From a virus, in IMG/VR virus record IMGVR_UViG_3300042892_003562, positions 1 through 64,000 of that record: a stretch of DNA of 64,000 nt. The stretch is one strand, 5' to 3'. Below are positions 40,779 to 50,046 of this stretch, one piece after another. Under the pieces are notes generated by a model. It did no database searches. It worked only from the letters and a program-made list of their open reading frames with translations, and was not told the DNA's origin. Position 1 is the stretch's first letter; every line of letters starts with the position of its first letter. The translations under genes and the position numbers were made by a program.

Positions 40779-42107
40779 TTAGTCACCGAGGATGTCTTCC
40801 TCTTCATCAAGGTCGAACGCATCAGTGAACTGCTTGTCGAACGCCTTCACGTCGTCGAGAGTCCTAATGTTTTTGAGCAAGGCATTATCCTTATGGTTGG
40901 TCTTGATGAAGTCGAGCGCCTCTTCCCGCTTCATGCCTTTCGCCCGGAGGCGCACGGCCACCTTGGTAATGGCGACACGGTCGGTGGCGTTCTTGATCTC
41001 ACCCATCGACTTGAGGACGCCGATGCGGTCTTTTTCAAGCTCGCGGTTGCGGTCAATCGCCTTCTCTTGTGACTCGCGGTCGCGGTAGTCCTTGTCCACC
41101 TGACCTACCAACGCGCCCATCTTCATCCGGATGCCAGCCATCTCCACCTTGAAGTTTTTCTTCACGGTTGGGTCGGTGATATCGTCCTGACGGCTGACGA
41201 TCTGCTGGAGATTGTCCTGCAACGTCTTGCGCGACAGCATCGCGTTGTAGAGGGTGGAGTGGGCCTTGATGGCAGCTTCGGCATTGGCGTCCTCCTTGGA
41301 ACCGGGAGCATACAAATTCTTGGCCTTTTCATAGGCAGAAGCAATTTGATCGGGAGGAAGATCAAAGCTCAGACTGACACCGCCGGTCTTCTCGATGGAC
41401 CGGATCGACGGTGACAACACCTTCATCGAATGGGTGTTGGCGTCCTCAAGGTAGGCTGAACGGCCAAGACCTCCCATCATCTTGCCCATCTCCCTGACCT
41501 CGCGGGCCATCTCGGGGTCGCTGCCGTAGCGCTCTCCCCACTCCGCCGCCTTCTGCGCCAGATCGGGGAACTTCTCGTTCAAGCTTCCAATGACGGTGGA
41601 AAAGTTGTCGGTGACCTTGGCATCTTCGTCTTCTTGTAAAATCTTCAGGTCATTCTCTAGCATTTTGCCTTTGGAGAATGCGTTCTTAATTCCAAGACGG
41701 GCGGTCTCCTGAAGCATTGGCTTTTGAAGCTCATACTCATCCATCTCATCCGACTCCATCTTCGACTTACGTCCTTTGAAGACGGACTCCGAGGCATTGG
41801 TAAGGGCGTCAGCCGCCTCCTTGATGCGCTTGTTGCCGGGATTGCGCATCTGTAACTGGGCGAGCGCCTTGGCGTTGCCCTCGTAGTCGTCAGGAGCAAT
41901 CCCCATCTTCTTGTACTCCTCGTCGAACGCGTCAAACTGCTGGGATTCTTTCTCCTCATTGGCCGCGTCGCGCTTCATCTTGTCAATCGACAACCCACCT
42001 TGTTCGTTGCGTTGACGCATACTGATCAAGTTCTCCACCGCCAGCGTCTCGGGCAGGACGTTGAAAGCCGAGACGGCGGTGTCGTAATCGGATGAGGAGT
42101 AGGGCAT
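40779..42107 (-). CDS. Internal virion-type helical protein (442 aa)
   Basis: Highly charged and almost wholly helical, with coiled-coil stretches (FDAFDEEYKKMGIAPDDY, YRDRESQEKAIDRNRELEKDRIGVLKSMGEI) and an acidic end (DLDEEEDILGD). No enzyme motif. It lies between another helical virion-type protein and the giant protein, the place where podoviruses encode internal core/ejection proteins. Starts 7 nt after a 15-bp element. Confidence 0.6.
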   Translation of the reverse strand: MPYSSSDYDTAVSAFNVLPETLAVENLISMRQRNEQGGLSIDKMKRDAANEEKESQQFDAFDEEYKKMGIAPDDYEGNAKALAQLQMRNPGNKRIKEAADALTNASESVFKGRKSKMESDEMDEYELQKPMLQETARLGIKNAFSKGKMLENDLKILQEDEDAKVTDNFSTVIGSLNEKFPDLAQKAAEWGERYGSDPEMAREVREMGKMMGGLGRSAYLEDANTHSMKVLSPSIRSIEKTGGVSLSFDLPPDQIASAYEKAKNLYAPGSKEDANAEAAIKAHSTLYNAMLSRKTLQDNLQQIVSRQDDITDPTVKKNFKVEMAGIRMKMGALVGQVDKDYRDRESQEKAIDRNRELEKDRIGVLKSMGEIKNATDRVAITKVAVRLRAKGMKREEALDFIKTNHKDNALLKNIRTLDDVKAFDKQFTDAFDLDEEEDILGD

Positions 42108-42114
42108 GGGCGTG

Positions 42115-42129
42115 TTTAGTCAGGCTAAA
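42115..42129 (-). repeat. 15-bp start-associated element
   Basis: On the - strand exact TTTAGCCTGACTAAA, 7 nt before the ATG at 42107. Confidence 0.9.
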
Positions 42130-42133
42130 GTTA

Positions 42134-43741
42134 TCAGGCGTATCTCTGAAGGAAGTTGGATCGTTCAAGAACGTCGTTAATCGGGGCTTGGTAGGCGGCG
42201 GCACGCTGCTGACGCTTGTTGTCTATGGAGGCTGTTGGCGGAAGCTTTTTTTGATTCTCCTGCTGAAGCTTGTGCTTCAAGGCGTAAGCTGGATCATTGA
42301 GAAGTTTTCTTTCATGATCGGATTTCTTAAAGCTATTCCATGGGTCATTTTTATCTTTGGTTGATTTATTTATAAAGGAATCAAGAACAGCATCCTGACG
42401 ATCCTGATCCGCAAAAGTCTTCCTGAGATGATCTCCGGTTTCTCCGGGTAATGATGTCAATATGTTTTCAACACCGGTTGCTCCTTGGATCAATCCATAA
42501 CCCACGGCATTAACACCTTGATTCACCATTGAGTGTGCTGCCGTACCCAAGAGCCTTCCAGAGGTAGATAAGGCTTCTCCAATATTTGCTCCCATTGCGC
42601 CAACATCACTCCATATAGAGCCAAGGAACCCTTTATCCTCACCCGCACCAATCTTGATTCCATCCAGAATCTCCTTGTCGGACTTCACCCTTGGTTTTTC
42701 AGCAAGGCGCGGGTTGTTCTTTTCCATCTCAGCTTTTCTCACGTCAATAGCCTTGATCTTCTCGGCGTTGGCGGCGAGAAACTTATTAGCTGCGTCATCT
42801 CGCTCAATCGCGGCGGCGGTTTCTGCCTGACGGCTTTTTTCTCGACTCTTATTCTTTTCGGTAAGCGCCCTCAAAGCCTCCAGATTTTCGGGAATGAGAT
42901 AATCCTTGAACCTCTCGTCAAACTCCTTCTTAGCGGCCTGTCCCGCCTGCTTAATGCGCTGAGCAGATGCGGACGGCTCTTTGTTGGAAGTTGGTTGATT
43001 TGTCGGATTGGACTTGGTGATCTGGGCGTTGATCTGGTCCTCGTTAATACCGAGGGTCTTGCCGTATTCGAAAAGACGGTCCGCATCGGGACGGTCCTTG
43101 GCCGGGGTGGTCGCGTAGTTGGCGAGGTCAGATCCAAATTTATTGATCGCCGCGAGCTTGTTGATCGCCGCGAGCTTGCGGTCCGCGTCCGAACCCGCTG
43201 GCTTGCCGTTTCCCGCTCCACCCTGTGCCACAGGAGGCGTCGTAGCGGGGGCTGGGGCACCTTGTCCCGCAGGAGGGGTTGGCGAGCCTCCAGCCCCGAC
43301 CGCAGGCGCAGCAGGAGCACCCGGAGCTGCAGGGGCGGGCTTCTTAGTAACCAAGCCGGTGTCAGCGGGGTTGTTGTCTGGCGTCCGTAGCGGAGGGCTT
43401 GGCATCACCACCTCCGCGCCGTTTGCGACCGCGTCAGCCGAGGTTTGACTCTTCCCCAGCTCGGCTTCAATTTGTTTTTTTCGATTCGCCTCAATCACCT
43501 TGCCCGCCTCGGTGTTCTTCACCCCTGTCTGCCGATCCTGCTCGGCCATTGCTTCCGCGTCATTCACGCCGCCGCTGTCTACGTGGCCGGGCCTTTTACG
43601 TTGATCCGCCAGCATTGCTTCAGCCTGCAGCTCGACCGAGTCACTTTCCCCGGTCGTTTTCCAACGCAGACGGCGATTGCTCGCAGCCTCACCCTTGCGG
43701 TTTCTTTCTGCGTCTTTAGTGGCTTGGTCTTTTTTACCCAT
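42134..43741 (-). CDS. Internal virion-type protein with Pro/Ala linker (535 aa)
   Basis: Basic N-terminus (GKKDQATKDAERNRKGEAASNRR), a low-complexity Pro/Ala/Gly linker (about 130-180, APAAPGAPAAPAVGAGG), a duplicated KLAAIN KLAAIN from an 18-bp tandem repeat, coiled-coil helices, and a Gly/Ala hydrophobic stretch (SDVGAMGANIGEALSTSGRLLG) that may meet a membrane. Position and features suit an ejection protein. No catalytic domain seen. Confidence 0.55.
   Translation of the reverse strand: MGKKDQATKDAERNRKGEAASNRRLRWKTTGESDSVELQAEAMLADQRKRPGHVDSGGVNDAEAMAEQDRQTGVKNTEAGKVIEANRKKQIEAELGKSQTSADAVANGAEVVMPSPPLRTPDNNPADTGLVTKKPAPAAPGAPAAPAVGAGGSPTPPAGQGAPAPATTPPVAQGGAGNGKPAGSDADRKLAAINKLAAINKFGSDLANYATTPAKDRPDADRLFEYGKTLGINEDQINAQITKSNPTNQPTSNKEPSASAQRIKQAGQAAKKEFDERFKDYLIPENLEALRALTEKNKSREKSRQAETAAAIERDDAANKFLAANAEKIKAIDVRKAEMEKNNPRLAEKPRVKSDKEILDGIKIGAGEDKGFLGSIWSDVGAMGANIGEALSTSGRLLGTAAHSMVNQGVNAVGYGLIQGATGVENILTSLPGETGDHLRKTFADQDRQDAVLDSFINKSTKDKNDPWNSFKKSDHERKLLNDPAYALKHKLQQENQKKLPPTASIDNKRQQRAAAYQAPINDVLERSNFLQRYA
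43143..43178 (-). repeat. 18-bp perfect tandem duplication
   Basis: TTGATCGCCGCGAGCTTG occurs twice head to tail, coding KLAAIN twice. It keeps the frame, so it is a recent in-frame slip. Confidence 0.9.
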
Positions 43742-43743
43742 GG

Positions 43744-43758
43744 TTTAGTCAGGCTAAA
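43744..43758 (-). repeat. 15-bp start-associated element
   Basis: On the - strand exact TTTAGCCTGACTAAA, 2 nt before the ATG at 43741. Confidence 0.9.
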
Positions 43759-43760
43759 GG

Positions 43761-44417
43761 TTATTGAAATTGTGTTGGCTTCCTCCGCAGGCTGGAATCC
43801 ATCCCCAAATGAAACTTCTTGGGGCCATGAACCTGTCTCTCGCTGAGCTTGATGAACTGGTCGAAGCTCTGCCAATGAGACATCGCCTCCGCGTCGTTGC
43901 CGACGAACTCCGCGCACACCGCCCGGATGGCGCATTTAAGCGCCCCGGAGCTCTCCACGGGGATGATGGAGTCCTCGGTCAATACGGGGGCTTCCAGCTT
44001 CATCAGGACGTAGTAAGGACCGCCCGTGGGAGTAAACCCAAGCGGCATCCGATACTTCCTGACCAAGACGTCCGCCACCGTCACCGTCCCCATGTCCACC
44101 ACCGACAAATCACCACCGTTCACCCCGTTCTTGAACAGGATGGTCTGGTCCATGATCGACCAGCCACGCGACTGGTTCCTCAACCCGATCATCCCGTTGT
44201 AGGTTTGCTCGCTGAAATGGAGGAAGTATTCCACCAAGTCGGCGTCGTAGATGAAATCCTCATCCGCAAGCTCCACCTGCACCGTCGTCCCCGGCCAACG
44301 CCCCATCTCATACACCCGGTCCACCGCCTCTTGGATCGCGTCCTCGATGGTGATGTCCGTGGTGACGAGCGGTCCGAATCGGACGGCGGCTTCGGAGAAT
44401 GTCAAAAGTTTGGCCAT
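43761..44417 (-). CDS. Tail-tube/adaptor protein (T7 gp11-like)
   Basis: The 218 residues begin KLLTFSEAAVRFGPLVTTDITIEDAIQEAVDRVYEMGRWPGTT, a pattern (helices leading into RWxGT) shared with podovirus tail tubular protein A, the ring below the portal. A beta domain and a helical end (CAIRAVCAEFVGNDAEAMSHWQSFDQFIKLSER) follow. Assigned from this pattern and from its place immediately before the internal virion genes; no gp12-like partner was recognised. Confidence 0.6.
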   Translation of the reverse strand: MAKLLTFSEAAVRFGPLVTTDITIEDAIQEAVDRVYEMGRWPGTTVQVELADEDFIYDADLVEYFLHFSEQTYNGMIGLRNQSRGWSIMDQTILFKNGVNGGDLSVVDMGTVTVADVLVRKYRMPLGFTPTGGPYYVLMKLEAPVLTEDSIIPVESSGALKCAIRAVCAEFVGNDAEAMSHWQSFDQFIKLSERQVHGPKKFHLGMDSSLRRKPTQFQ

Positions 44418-44477
44418 GGTTTTTCGGGAGAGTATTGATTATCAGGAAAACTTCAAGATCGGAGTGAAATGATTTTA

Positions 44478-44492
44478 TTTAGCCGGGCTAAA
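44478..44492 (-). repeat. 15-bp dispersed element, symmetric class, upstream of the adaptor gene
   Basis: Directly after the stop of the 571-aa protein, 60 nt before the adaptor start at 44417, so further from the ATG than other intergenic copies. Confidence 0.85.
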
Positions 44493-44493
44493 G

Positions 44494-46209
44494 TCAATTC
44501 GGAGCCACCGCCACCACCACTTGGGAGGTGCCGAAGCTTTTCATCCAGACTACCGGGGCTGCCGTTGACCCGGAACGAGCTGCTCCAGTGAATGTGGATG
44601 TTCCGGCGGCAATGGCGGTTCGCGCTCCGGGAGCCGCGTCGGTGATGGTCAGGGTGGCTGTTGCGAGCGTGGCGAGAAACGCCGCGTCCGTGTTAATGGC
44701 GTTGAGAATGGCCGTTGCGACAACAGTGTTCGCTGAATTTTTCACAATGACCACGGGCAGCAGACGTCCGCCTGTTGGTTCGGCGGGGGCGGTGCTAGCA
44801 TCAAGCCCCCCGGTCAGCGCACCCGCCCCGGAGACCGATAAACTGCCCGCCGTATTCGCTTCACGGACGAGCGTGATGGCGTTCCCCGCCACACCGGGCG
44901 TATCCGCCACGATTGAAATCACGGTGCCGTTGCTGGTCGAGGAGATTAGAGGGCGTCCCGTTACGAGGGTGTTCAGCTCAGCGATGCTGGAGAACTGGTT
45001 GGCTCCGGGGGCTGTCGCCTTGTAGCCGAAGGTAGTTCCGTTGACGATGACCGCCGTGCGGTTGAGTCCTCCGGTGAGGTTGGCTGCTGCAAACCCACTG
45101 CCACCGTCGGTGAGCGTCTCAATGGTGACAATTTCGATGTTGTAACCAGCGGTGATGGCGGTTACGGTCATTGTGTCGCCAGATCCCGCCGCTGCGGTGG
45201 CTGTCGCGTTGGCGGTGGTTCCGGTGCCATACAGAGTTCCCTCCCCGGTCCCAATACCCGCTCCATCCGTGATAGCGGAAATCAAATTGTCGATGGAGTC
45301 TGTGGCGGCGGCACCTACCAGAACCTCATTGGCCACGAGCGCGATGGCGGTAATTGTTCCGAGAACATCGCCCCCCGAATCAGCAACCACAAGGGTCCCC
45401 GGCAGATCGTAAACGACAGTCACGGTGTTCGTGCTGGCCGAGGAGGTGAGATTGGTCACGGCTTCGACAACCAGTTCGGTAGCCGTGGCCACTTGGGAAT
45501 CAGTGTTCCCTGTGACGATGTCAATCTCATTCAATCCGCCCCCCGGATCGGCAGGGGCACCCGTGCCAGCCGCGTCAATATCATACCAGAACCGCTTGGT
45601 GGAACCGCCGAAAGTGATGTCAAAATACTCGCCTTGGCCGATGTCGGCTGTGGCCTTGCAGACAAAGGATGCCGAGGCGGTGCGGAAAGTGTAGGTTTTC
45701 GTCCCAACCGTAACCGTGTCGCCGGGCGTGGGATTGGCGGCAAGGGTGAGCGTTCCCGTCGCGGCCACCGCTTCGGCAGCAGTTCCGTAGGTGATGCTTC
45801 CGGTAGCCGCTTCCGCCGCCATGTTGAACCACACCCGAACGGGGGCCGCCACGTCAGCGAGATCAAAGTAGAGGCCACTCAGCGAACGGGATGTGTCAGC
45901 CACACAAGTGATGGTGCTGATCTCCCTGCTTTCAAGATTGAGTAGGAGCGCGTCATTAGCGCCGTTCAAGGACAGGGGGTAGGTGCTGCCAGCATTGACG
46001 CTGATGAGCAGATCATTTCCAGACACCAGCTTGAACAGAATTTGGCGCGGATCAGTAATGTCTCCGAGGGAGACCGCTCCGGGCGTGGTCGTGACAGTGA
46101 TGGCGTCGGAGGAAAAGCTCTCTTCAACGGTGGTTCGCATCCGTCCGGAGCTCGCGCTGAGCCCGCTTTCGAGGTGGAAGAGATTAACACTTGATTGGAT
46201 TTGACTCAT
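44494..46209 (-). CDS. Beta-repeat structural protein (571 aa)
   Basis: Rich in Thr, Ala, Gly and Val with repeated modules: TLTLAANPTPGDTVTVGTKTYTF (about 150-175), AFDxxTDSIDNLISAI-type and GFAAANLTGGLNRTAVIVNGTTFGYKA segments. Such all-beta repeats occur in phage tail and head-decoration proteins with Ig-like or adhesin function. Compositional bias and late location support a virion surface protein; which one is unknown. Confidence 0.6.
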   Translation of the reverse strand: MSQIQSSVNLFHLESGLSASSGRMRTTVEESFSSDAITVTTTPGAVSLGDITDPRQILFKLVSGNDLLISVNAGSTYPLSLNGANDALLLNLESREISTITCVADTSRSLSGLYFDLADVAAPVRVWFNMAAEAATGSITYGTAAEAVAATGTLTLAANPTPGDTVTVGTKTYTFRTASASFVCKATADIGQGEYFDITFGGSTKRFWYDIDAAGTGAPADPGGGLNEIDIVTGNTDSQVATATELVVEAVTNLTSSASTNTVTVVYDLPGTLVVADSGGDVLGTITAIALVANEVLVGAAATDSIDNLISAITDGAGIGTGEGTLYGTGTTANATATAAAGSGDTMTVTAITAGYNIEIVTIETLTDGGSGFAAANLTGGLNRTAVIVNGTTFGYKATAPGANQFSSIAELNTLVTGRPLISSTSNGTVISIVADTPGVAGNAITLVREANTAGSLSVSGAGALTGGLDASTAPAEPTGGRLLPVVIVKNSANTVVATAILNAINTDAAFLATLATATLTITDAAPGARTAIAAGTSTFTGAARSGSTAAPVVWMKSFGTSQVVVAVAPN

Positions 46210-46221
46210 GGTGGTGGTGGA

Positions 46222-46443
46222 TTAGGGAGTTGGTGGATTGAGTGCAGAGTCGCAGCAGCCGGAGATGCGGCGGACGTTTTGCGGGTGGGTCTTTTCCCGG
46301 CTGGCGAATAGTGCCTCGGCAAACTCCGCGTTGTTGTTTCCCTGCGACACGCACGCGATGCAGTTCATGGTGTGCGGGCTGCCTCCGTAAAGGCCGATGG
46401 CGCAGCGGTCAGACTCGAAATGTTCGCAGGGCGGGCGGTTCAT
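46222..46443 (-). CDS. Small Cys-rich protein (73 aa)
   Basis: The start is ATG 46443 (MNRPPCEHFESDRCAIG), overlapping the upstream stop in the ATGA pattern; the longer ORF to 46602 lies in the neighbour's frame shadow. Six Cys (CEHF, DRC, NCIACV, GCC) could bind metal. Its presence among structural genes is unexplained. Confidence 0.55.
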   Translation of the reverse strand: MNRPPCEHFESDRCAIGLYGGSPHTMNCIACVSQGNNNAEFAEALFASREKTHPQNVRRISGCCDSALNPPTP

Positions 46444-46829
46444 GGGAGCGGGGTGAGTGTGACGTAGGCCATGTAGTCGGGATAAGGGCGAACAGTGAAT
46501 ACATCGGCATCCCAGTAAGAGCCAGATGGCTCGGCGCGGCCGTCGGGGCGGATGCCAAGGCCAATTGCGCTGATCCCATAAACGGGATCGGTCATGACCC
46601 ATTCCCCGGCCCCGACATTATAAACCAAGGTGAACACGCCACCCGGACCGGTGCCTGTGAATCCCGCGCCGACTGTCCCGGTCATCTCGAAGTATGAGAC
46701 GACGCTGCTAGGATGGATCAAATAATACTCGATGTGCTCGACGTAAAGAGTCGTCCCGCAGCACGTGCAGCTCGGCAGCCCGCCCCGAAGGATGACCTGC
46801 CCGCCGCTGTTGAGTTTGATGACTGCCAT
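46440..46829 (-). CDS. Unknown structural-region protein (129 aa)
   Basis: MAVIKLNSGGQVILRGGLPSCTCCGTTLYVEHIEYYL... starts with a beta strand and a CTCC metal-like turn, followed by an all-beta body (GGVFTLVYNVGAGEWVMTDPVYG). Probably a small virion or tail-tip protein by location. Confidence 0.55.
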   Translation of the reverse strand: MAVIKLNSGGQVILRGGLPSCTCCGTTLYVEHIEYYLIHPSSVVSYFEMTGTVGAGFTGTGPGGVFTLVYNVGAGEWVMTDPVYGISAIGLGIRPDGRAEPSGSYWDADVFTVRPYPDYMAYVTLTPLP

Positions 46830-46832
46830 GGG

Positions 46833-47663
46833 TCAGGTGCACTCGGAGGTTGCGAGCCACTGCACGACGCCGCCCACGCAGCCTAGAACATGGGTGCCGG
46901 TGCTCGATGGAGAGCCCACTGTTTTCCACCTTTTGGTTTCAAAATCATAGTAGAGCAGATCATTGTCGGCGGGAGCGATGCCCGCTGAAATCCAACCTGC
47001 CTCATTCCCCTCCGTAGCCGGAACCCCCTCGCTTGCTTCGGTCGGGGGGGCCGCAGAAACCCATTGCAAAATGTCACCGTCGCTATACCCGACAGGCAAA
47101 TTACCATCAGTGGACCAAAGAGGACGATCCGACTCAGAATCGTAGGTGAGGAATTGCTTTTCGGTCTCCGATGCTACGGGTTTATCCAGAACCGCCCAAC
47201 TTCCATTTCCCACGTCAAAATAGATCAGGCAGCCCTGCGTGGGGATGATGTCGCACTTGCGCCACATAAGGCCATCCCATTGGATGATGTCCCCTATGAA
47301 GTCACTTTCAGCAATAGGTGGTGTTTTGGGACGGGGCGATGGTGGAACCCTTGGTGGTGGTCCCGGGGCTGGGGCGTCCGCAGTCGTCGTGGAACTGATT
47401 ACCGGAGCCGCCACCTGCGGCGGATTGGTGGGCTTCCATCCGGCTGCCTCCATCGTTTTAGTGACAAAGTTTCGCATTTCGTCCTGCTCCTCCCTTTCTG
47501 CCTTCACCACCTCCTTGATCTCGCGGGTGCTCATCCCTCGCGAATCAATCCCAAGCTCGCGGGCCTCGTTCTGAGCGTTCTGCCGATTGCTTGGCGTGGA
47601 CCGCTTGTCTGCGCGAGACCCGGTCGGTCCGCGTTGGATTGAAGGATCTTTGTTTTCTGACAT
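46833..47663 (-). CDS. Unknown structural-region protein with Pro-rich linker (276 aa)
   Basis: Start ATG 47663 (MSENKDPSIQRGPTGSR). Charged helical N-terminus (STREIKEVVKAEREEQDEMRNF), a Pro-rich linker (APAPGPPPRVPPSPRPKTPP), then beta repeats each with a W and a D/G turn (GDIIQWDGLMWRKCD, GDILQWVSAAPP, DLLYYDFETKRWKTV, GVVQWLATSEC). These W-D repeats resemble the ones used in phage fibres to carry information about binding tips. Function inferred only. Confidence 0.5.
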   Translation of the reverse strand: MSENKDPSIQRGPTGSRADKRSTPSNRQNAQNEARELGIDSRGMSTREIKEVVKAEREEQDEMRNFVTKTMEAAGWKPTNPPQVAAPVISSTTTADAPAPGPPPRVPPSPRPKTPPIAESDFIGDIIQWDGLMWRKCDIIPTQGCLIYFDVGNGSWAVLDKPVASETEKQFLTYDSESDRPLWSTDGNLPVGYSDGDILQWVSAAPPTEASEGVPATEGNEAGWISAGIAPADNDLLYYDFETKRWKTVGSPSSTGTHVLGCVGGVVQWLATSECT

Positions 47664-47667
47664 GGTT

Positions 47668-49362
47668 TTAGATGTTGGAGGCGTCAATCAGGACAGCGTG
47701 GCACCGCGCCCAGCCCCACTTGTATGGCTCGACTTTCGACTTGACGACATAGGTTCCAGTGGAGGGTATCTCTGACGGGGTGGTGGCGGGGAGGGTTGTA
47801 GGATAAACCGACCCTGTCGCGCTCGCGGACGCTCCGACTTGCGCATTGATGGACGGGAAATTATAGCCCTGCCAAGAGGCGCTCGCATGAGCCGTGACAG
47901 AAGCGCTTTTGGTGGTGTCACCGCTTAGGGTGATTTCCCCATGGATGGTTGGGCTAATGTTGGTGACGCTCGTGACGATGCTGATGTCGCTAGACTGCCC
48001 CGAACCCACCGAGCTGTCGCTCATGGAGGATTTTGGGGACAGGGCCGATGATGCAGCACCGTTCGCCTTTGCTGTCAGCCCGACTTTCATCCCTTTAGTG
48101 ACAATCGCGTGACTGGTCGGACGAAACATAGGCCACCGAAGCACTTCGCCGAGACCCAGATCATCCATTCTGGCGATGAACGCCTCTTCCGTGACGGTGT
48201 TGTTCACCATCTCGATGTAGAAGAAGTGAGCTGAAGCTGCAATGCCCTTCCCCCAAGGCTGTTCGATTGTCGGCGAGATGTCAGGCCGGATGGACACTGA
48301 TGAGTGCGCGTCACCACCCTCGGAACCACTCAGTGACCATGACTCCCCACTCGCTGAACCCACCCAATTAGAAGAATAGCTGCCCGCCGACGACTCATTC
48401 GTCCATGTAATTGCTACGGACTTCAGGACATTGGGGAGGTCCAAGTCCTCGGTTGTCGGAAAGGACAGCAGGTAGTTTCCAAGATGCTCCGTCGGCACCA
48501 CCTCGACCACTTTCAACGAGCGGTCTTGGTTGATAATCTTGTAGGAGGTGTTCGGCTCGGCAAACGGATCGGGATTTTCCTCTGTCACCACTTCCGGAGT
48601 GACTGGTGGTTCCACGTATTGCTCGGTGCGGACAATTTGCGTTTCCAGCTCATCACTCCATTCGCTCCCGGTGTGAACAGGCCATGATTCCACGGAAATG
48701 GTTTCCCTAATGGACTTGCCGTTGCCGAGAGGGGTTGTCTGAGAGTCAATAATCAAGTGGCCTGAATCCACGGGATTGGGTGTAAACACCCCGGAGCCCA
48801 AAAATGTCTCAACCAGCTCAGGCACCAGCGTTTCGGTGACGGTTCCGATGACGCGTTCGACATAGGCGCGTTGGCCAACTAAAGGATCGGCGTTCTCGTC
48901 GATGGTCTCTGTCACCTCGGTCAGCACCGCCTTGCCCGTGTTCGGGGTCTGGGTGACACCAGAGGAGACAAGGTTGCCTGTGAGCGCGTTGGGCTGCGTG
49001 TCTGGTGCCACCTCCTGCTCGGTCTTCACCACCACGGTCTGACTCCGGTATTTCTGCGGAGTGAGGTTGTCCTTGGAGTTGGAAGTGGTCGTCCACGCGG
49101 GACCGTCGAGCTTCTGAAACACCCACAGGTGGTCCTTGCCACCCTTGTCCGCCGGTTCGATGGAGACCAGCGTGTAGCCGGGATACTTGTCCGAGTCCTT
49201 CGGAGCCAGACCAATCGCTGTGATGAGAGTGCCGAACGGCTTGTCCGGAAACTTGGACGCCATCAAGGGGTCCATCTGAACCACCACCTCATACTGGCCC
49301 GCAGACGGCTCCAGCACCTTCATGATGCGCGGAGAGGAGAAAGGTAGGTCCTTGAGTGCCAT
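47668..49362 (-). CDS. Large structural-region protein (564 aa)
   Basis: Mixed, mostly beta protein: an N-terminal domain (DLPFSSPRIMKVLEPSAGQYEVVVQMDPLM), a Thr/Glu-rich middle and a Ser/Ala-rich C-terminal half (AKANGAASSALSPKSSMSDS...SASVTAHASASWQGYNF). No family recognised. Late location between lysis and tail genes suggests a virion protein. Confidence 0.55.
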   Translation of the reverse strand: MALKDLPFSSPRIMKVLEPSAGQYEVVVQMDPLMASKFPDKPFGTLITAIGLAPKDSDKYPGYTLVSIEPADKGGKDHLWVFQKLDGPAWTTTSNSKDNLTPQKYRSQTVVVKTEQEVAPDTQPNALTGNLVSSGVTQTPNTGKAVLTEVTETIDENADPLVGQRAYVERVIGTVTETLVPELVETFLGSGVFTPNPVDSGHLIIDSQTTPLGNGKSIRETISVESWPVHTGSEWSDELETQIVRTEQYVEPPVTPEVVTEENPDPFAEPNTSYKIINQDRSLKVVEVVPTEHLGNYLLSFPTTEDLDLPNVLKSVAITWTNESSAGSYSSNWVGSASGESWSLSGSEGGDAHSSVSIRPDISPTIEQPWGKGIAASAHFFYIEMVNNTVTEEAFIARMDDLGLGEVLRWPMFRPTSHAIVTKGMKVGLTAKANGAASSALSPKSSMSDSSVGSGQSSDISIVTSVTNISPTIHGEITLSGDTTKSASVTAHASASWQGYNFPSINAQVGASASATGSVYPTTLPATTPSEIPSTGTYVVKSKVEPYKWGWARCHAVLIDASNI

Positions 49363-49396
49363 GGCTTTGATTACATTGAAAGTCTGGAAAGGTCAA

Positions 49397-49984
49397 TCAG
49401 TTGATTGGCCCGTCGATAAGAATCATCGCGAACCTCTTTAGCCCGGCTAAATGAAGCACCTCGTTGAGCGTGCGGCGGAAGTCGTTCCACTGCTCGGGCG
49501 GCAGCGTGAGACACCCCTCGGAGGATGTCCCGTTCACCCCGCCCAGATGCAGGTTGATGCCGAACTCGCCGCTCTCGGTCACTCCGATGACGCCGTCCTT
49601 CTTGACCCGCTCCACGGTGACGAGGTCAGGCCCCTGCCCAAACGCCTGATACTTGGCGCGGTGGATGAGCGGGCGGAACCACCAGCAACCCGGCTTGAGG
49701 CGAGCCATGAACTTGTCGGCGTTCGAATTCCAGCCGTAGCGGCTCGGGTCGGTGTTGCCGTTCCAAGCGGTCATGGCGGTGGGCGTGACGATGAAGAACG
49801 CGTCGTCGTAAACCGAGATGTCGTTCCCCGGATCTCCGATGGTCTGCGAGTAGTAACCCCGCACCGCGAGCACGAACCGCTCGGGCAGTGGCGACGTGCC
49901 GTGCTTGTCCGCCCACGCCTCGGTGGCCTTGCGGATGACGAGGTCGCGGGGGGCCTTGGGCTTGCTCTTGGGGATGGGGATCAT
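49397..49984 (-). CDS. L,D-transpeptidase-like (YkuD-type) cell-wall enzyme, possible endolysin
   Basis: 195 residues. The segment FGINLHLGGVNGTSSEGCLTLPPEQW (about 142-167) matches the HxxG...SxGCxxL active-site layout of YkuD-type Cys enzymes, with the Cys as nucleophile. It has no signal peptide and lies in a cassette with holin-like, lipoprotein and SNase genes, so it probably modifies or cuts peptidoglycan at lysis. No lysozyme or amidase is visible in the window, which makes this the best endolysin candidate. Contains a symmetric 15-bp element (coding LAGLK). Confidence 0.6.
   Translation of the reverse strand: MIPIPKSKPKAPRDLVIRKATEAWADKHGTSPLPERFVLAVRGYYSQTIGDPGNDISVYDDAFFIVTPTAMTAWNGNTDPSRYGWNSNADKFMARLKPGCWWFRPLIHRAKYQAFGQGPDLVTVERVKKDGVIGVTESGEFGINLHLGGVNGTSSEGCLTLPPEQWNDFRRTLNEVLHLAGLKRFAMILIDGPIN
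49437..49451 (-). repeat. 15-bp dispersed element inside the lysis-enzyme gene
   Basis: Symmetric class; encodes LAGLK close to the C-terminus. Confidence 0.85.
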
Positions 49985-50046
49985 GGCTTGTAAACGATTC
50001 GGGTGTCGGGCGGGGTGGCGTCGATGGGGATTCCGTTGATGGTCAT
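49981..50046 (-). CDS. Very small ORF (21 aa) between SNase and lysis enzyme
   Basis: MTINGIPIDATPPDTRIVYK ending KP. It is linked by ATGA overlaps on both sides, the pattern of real genes here. A leader-type or accessory peptide. Confidence 0.4.
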   Translation of the reverse strand: MTINGIPIDATPPDTRIVYKP

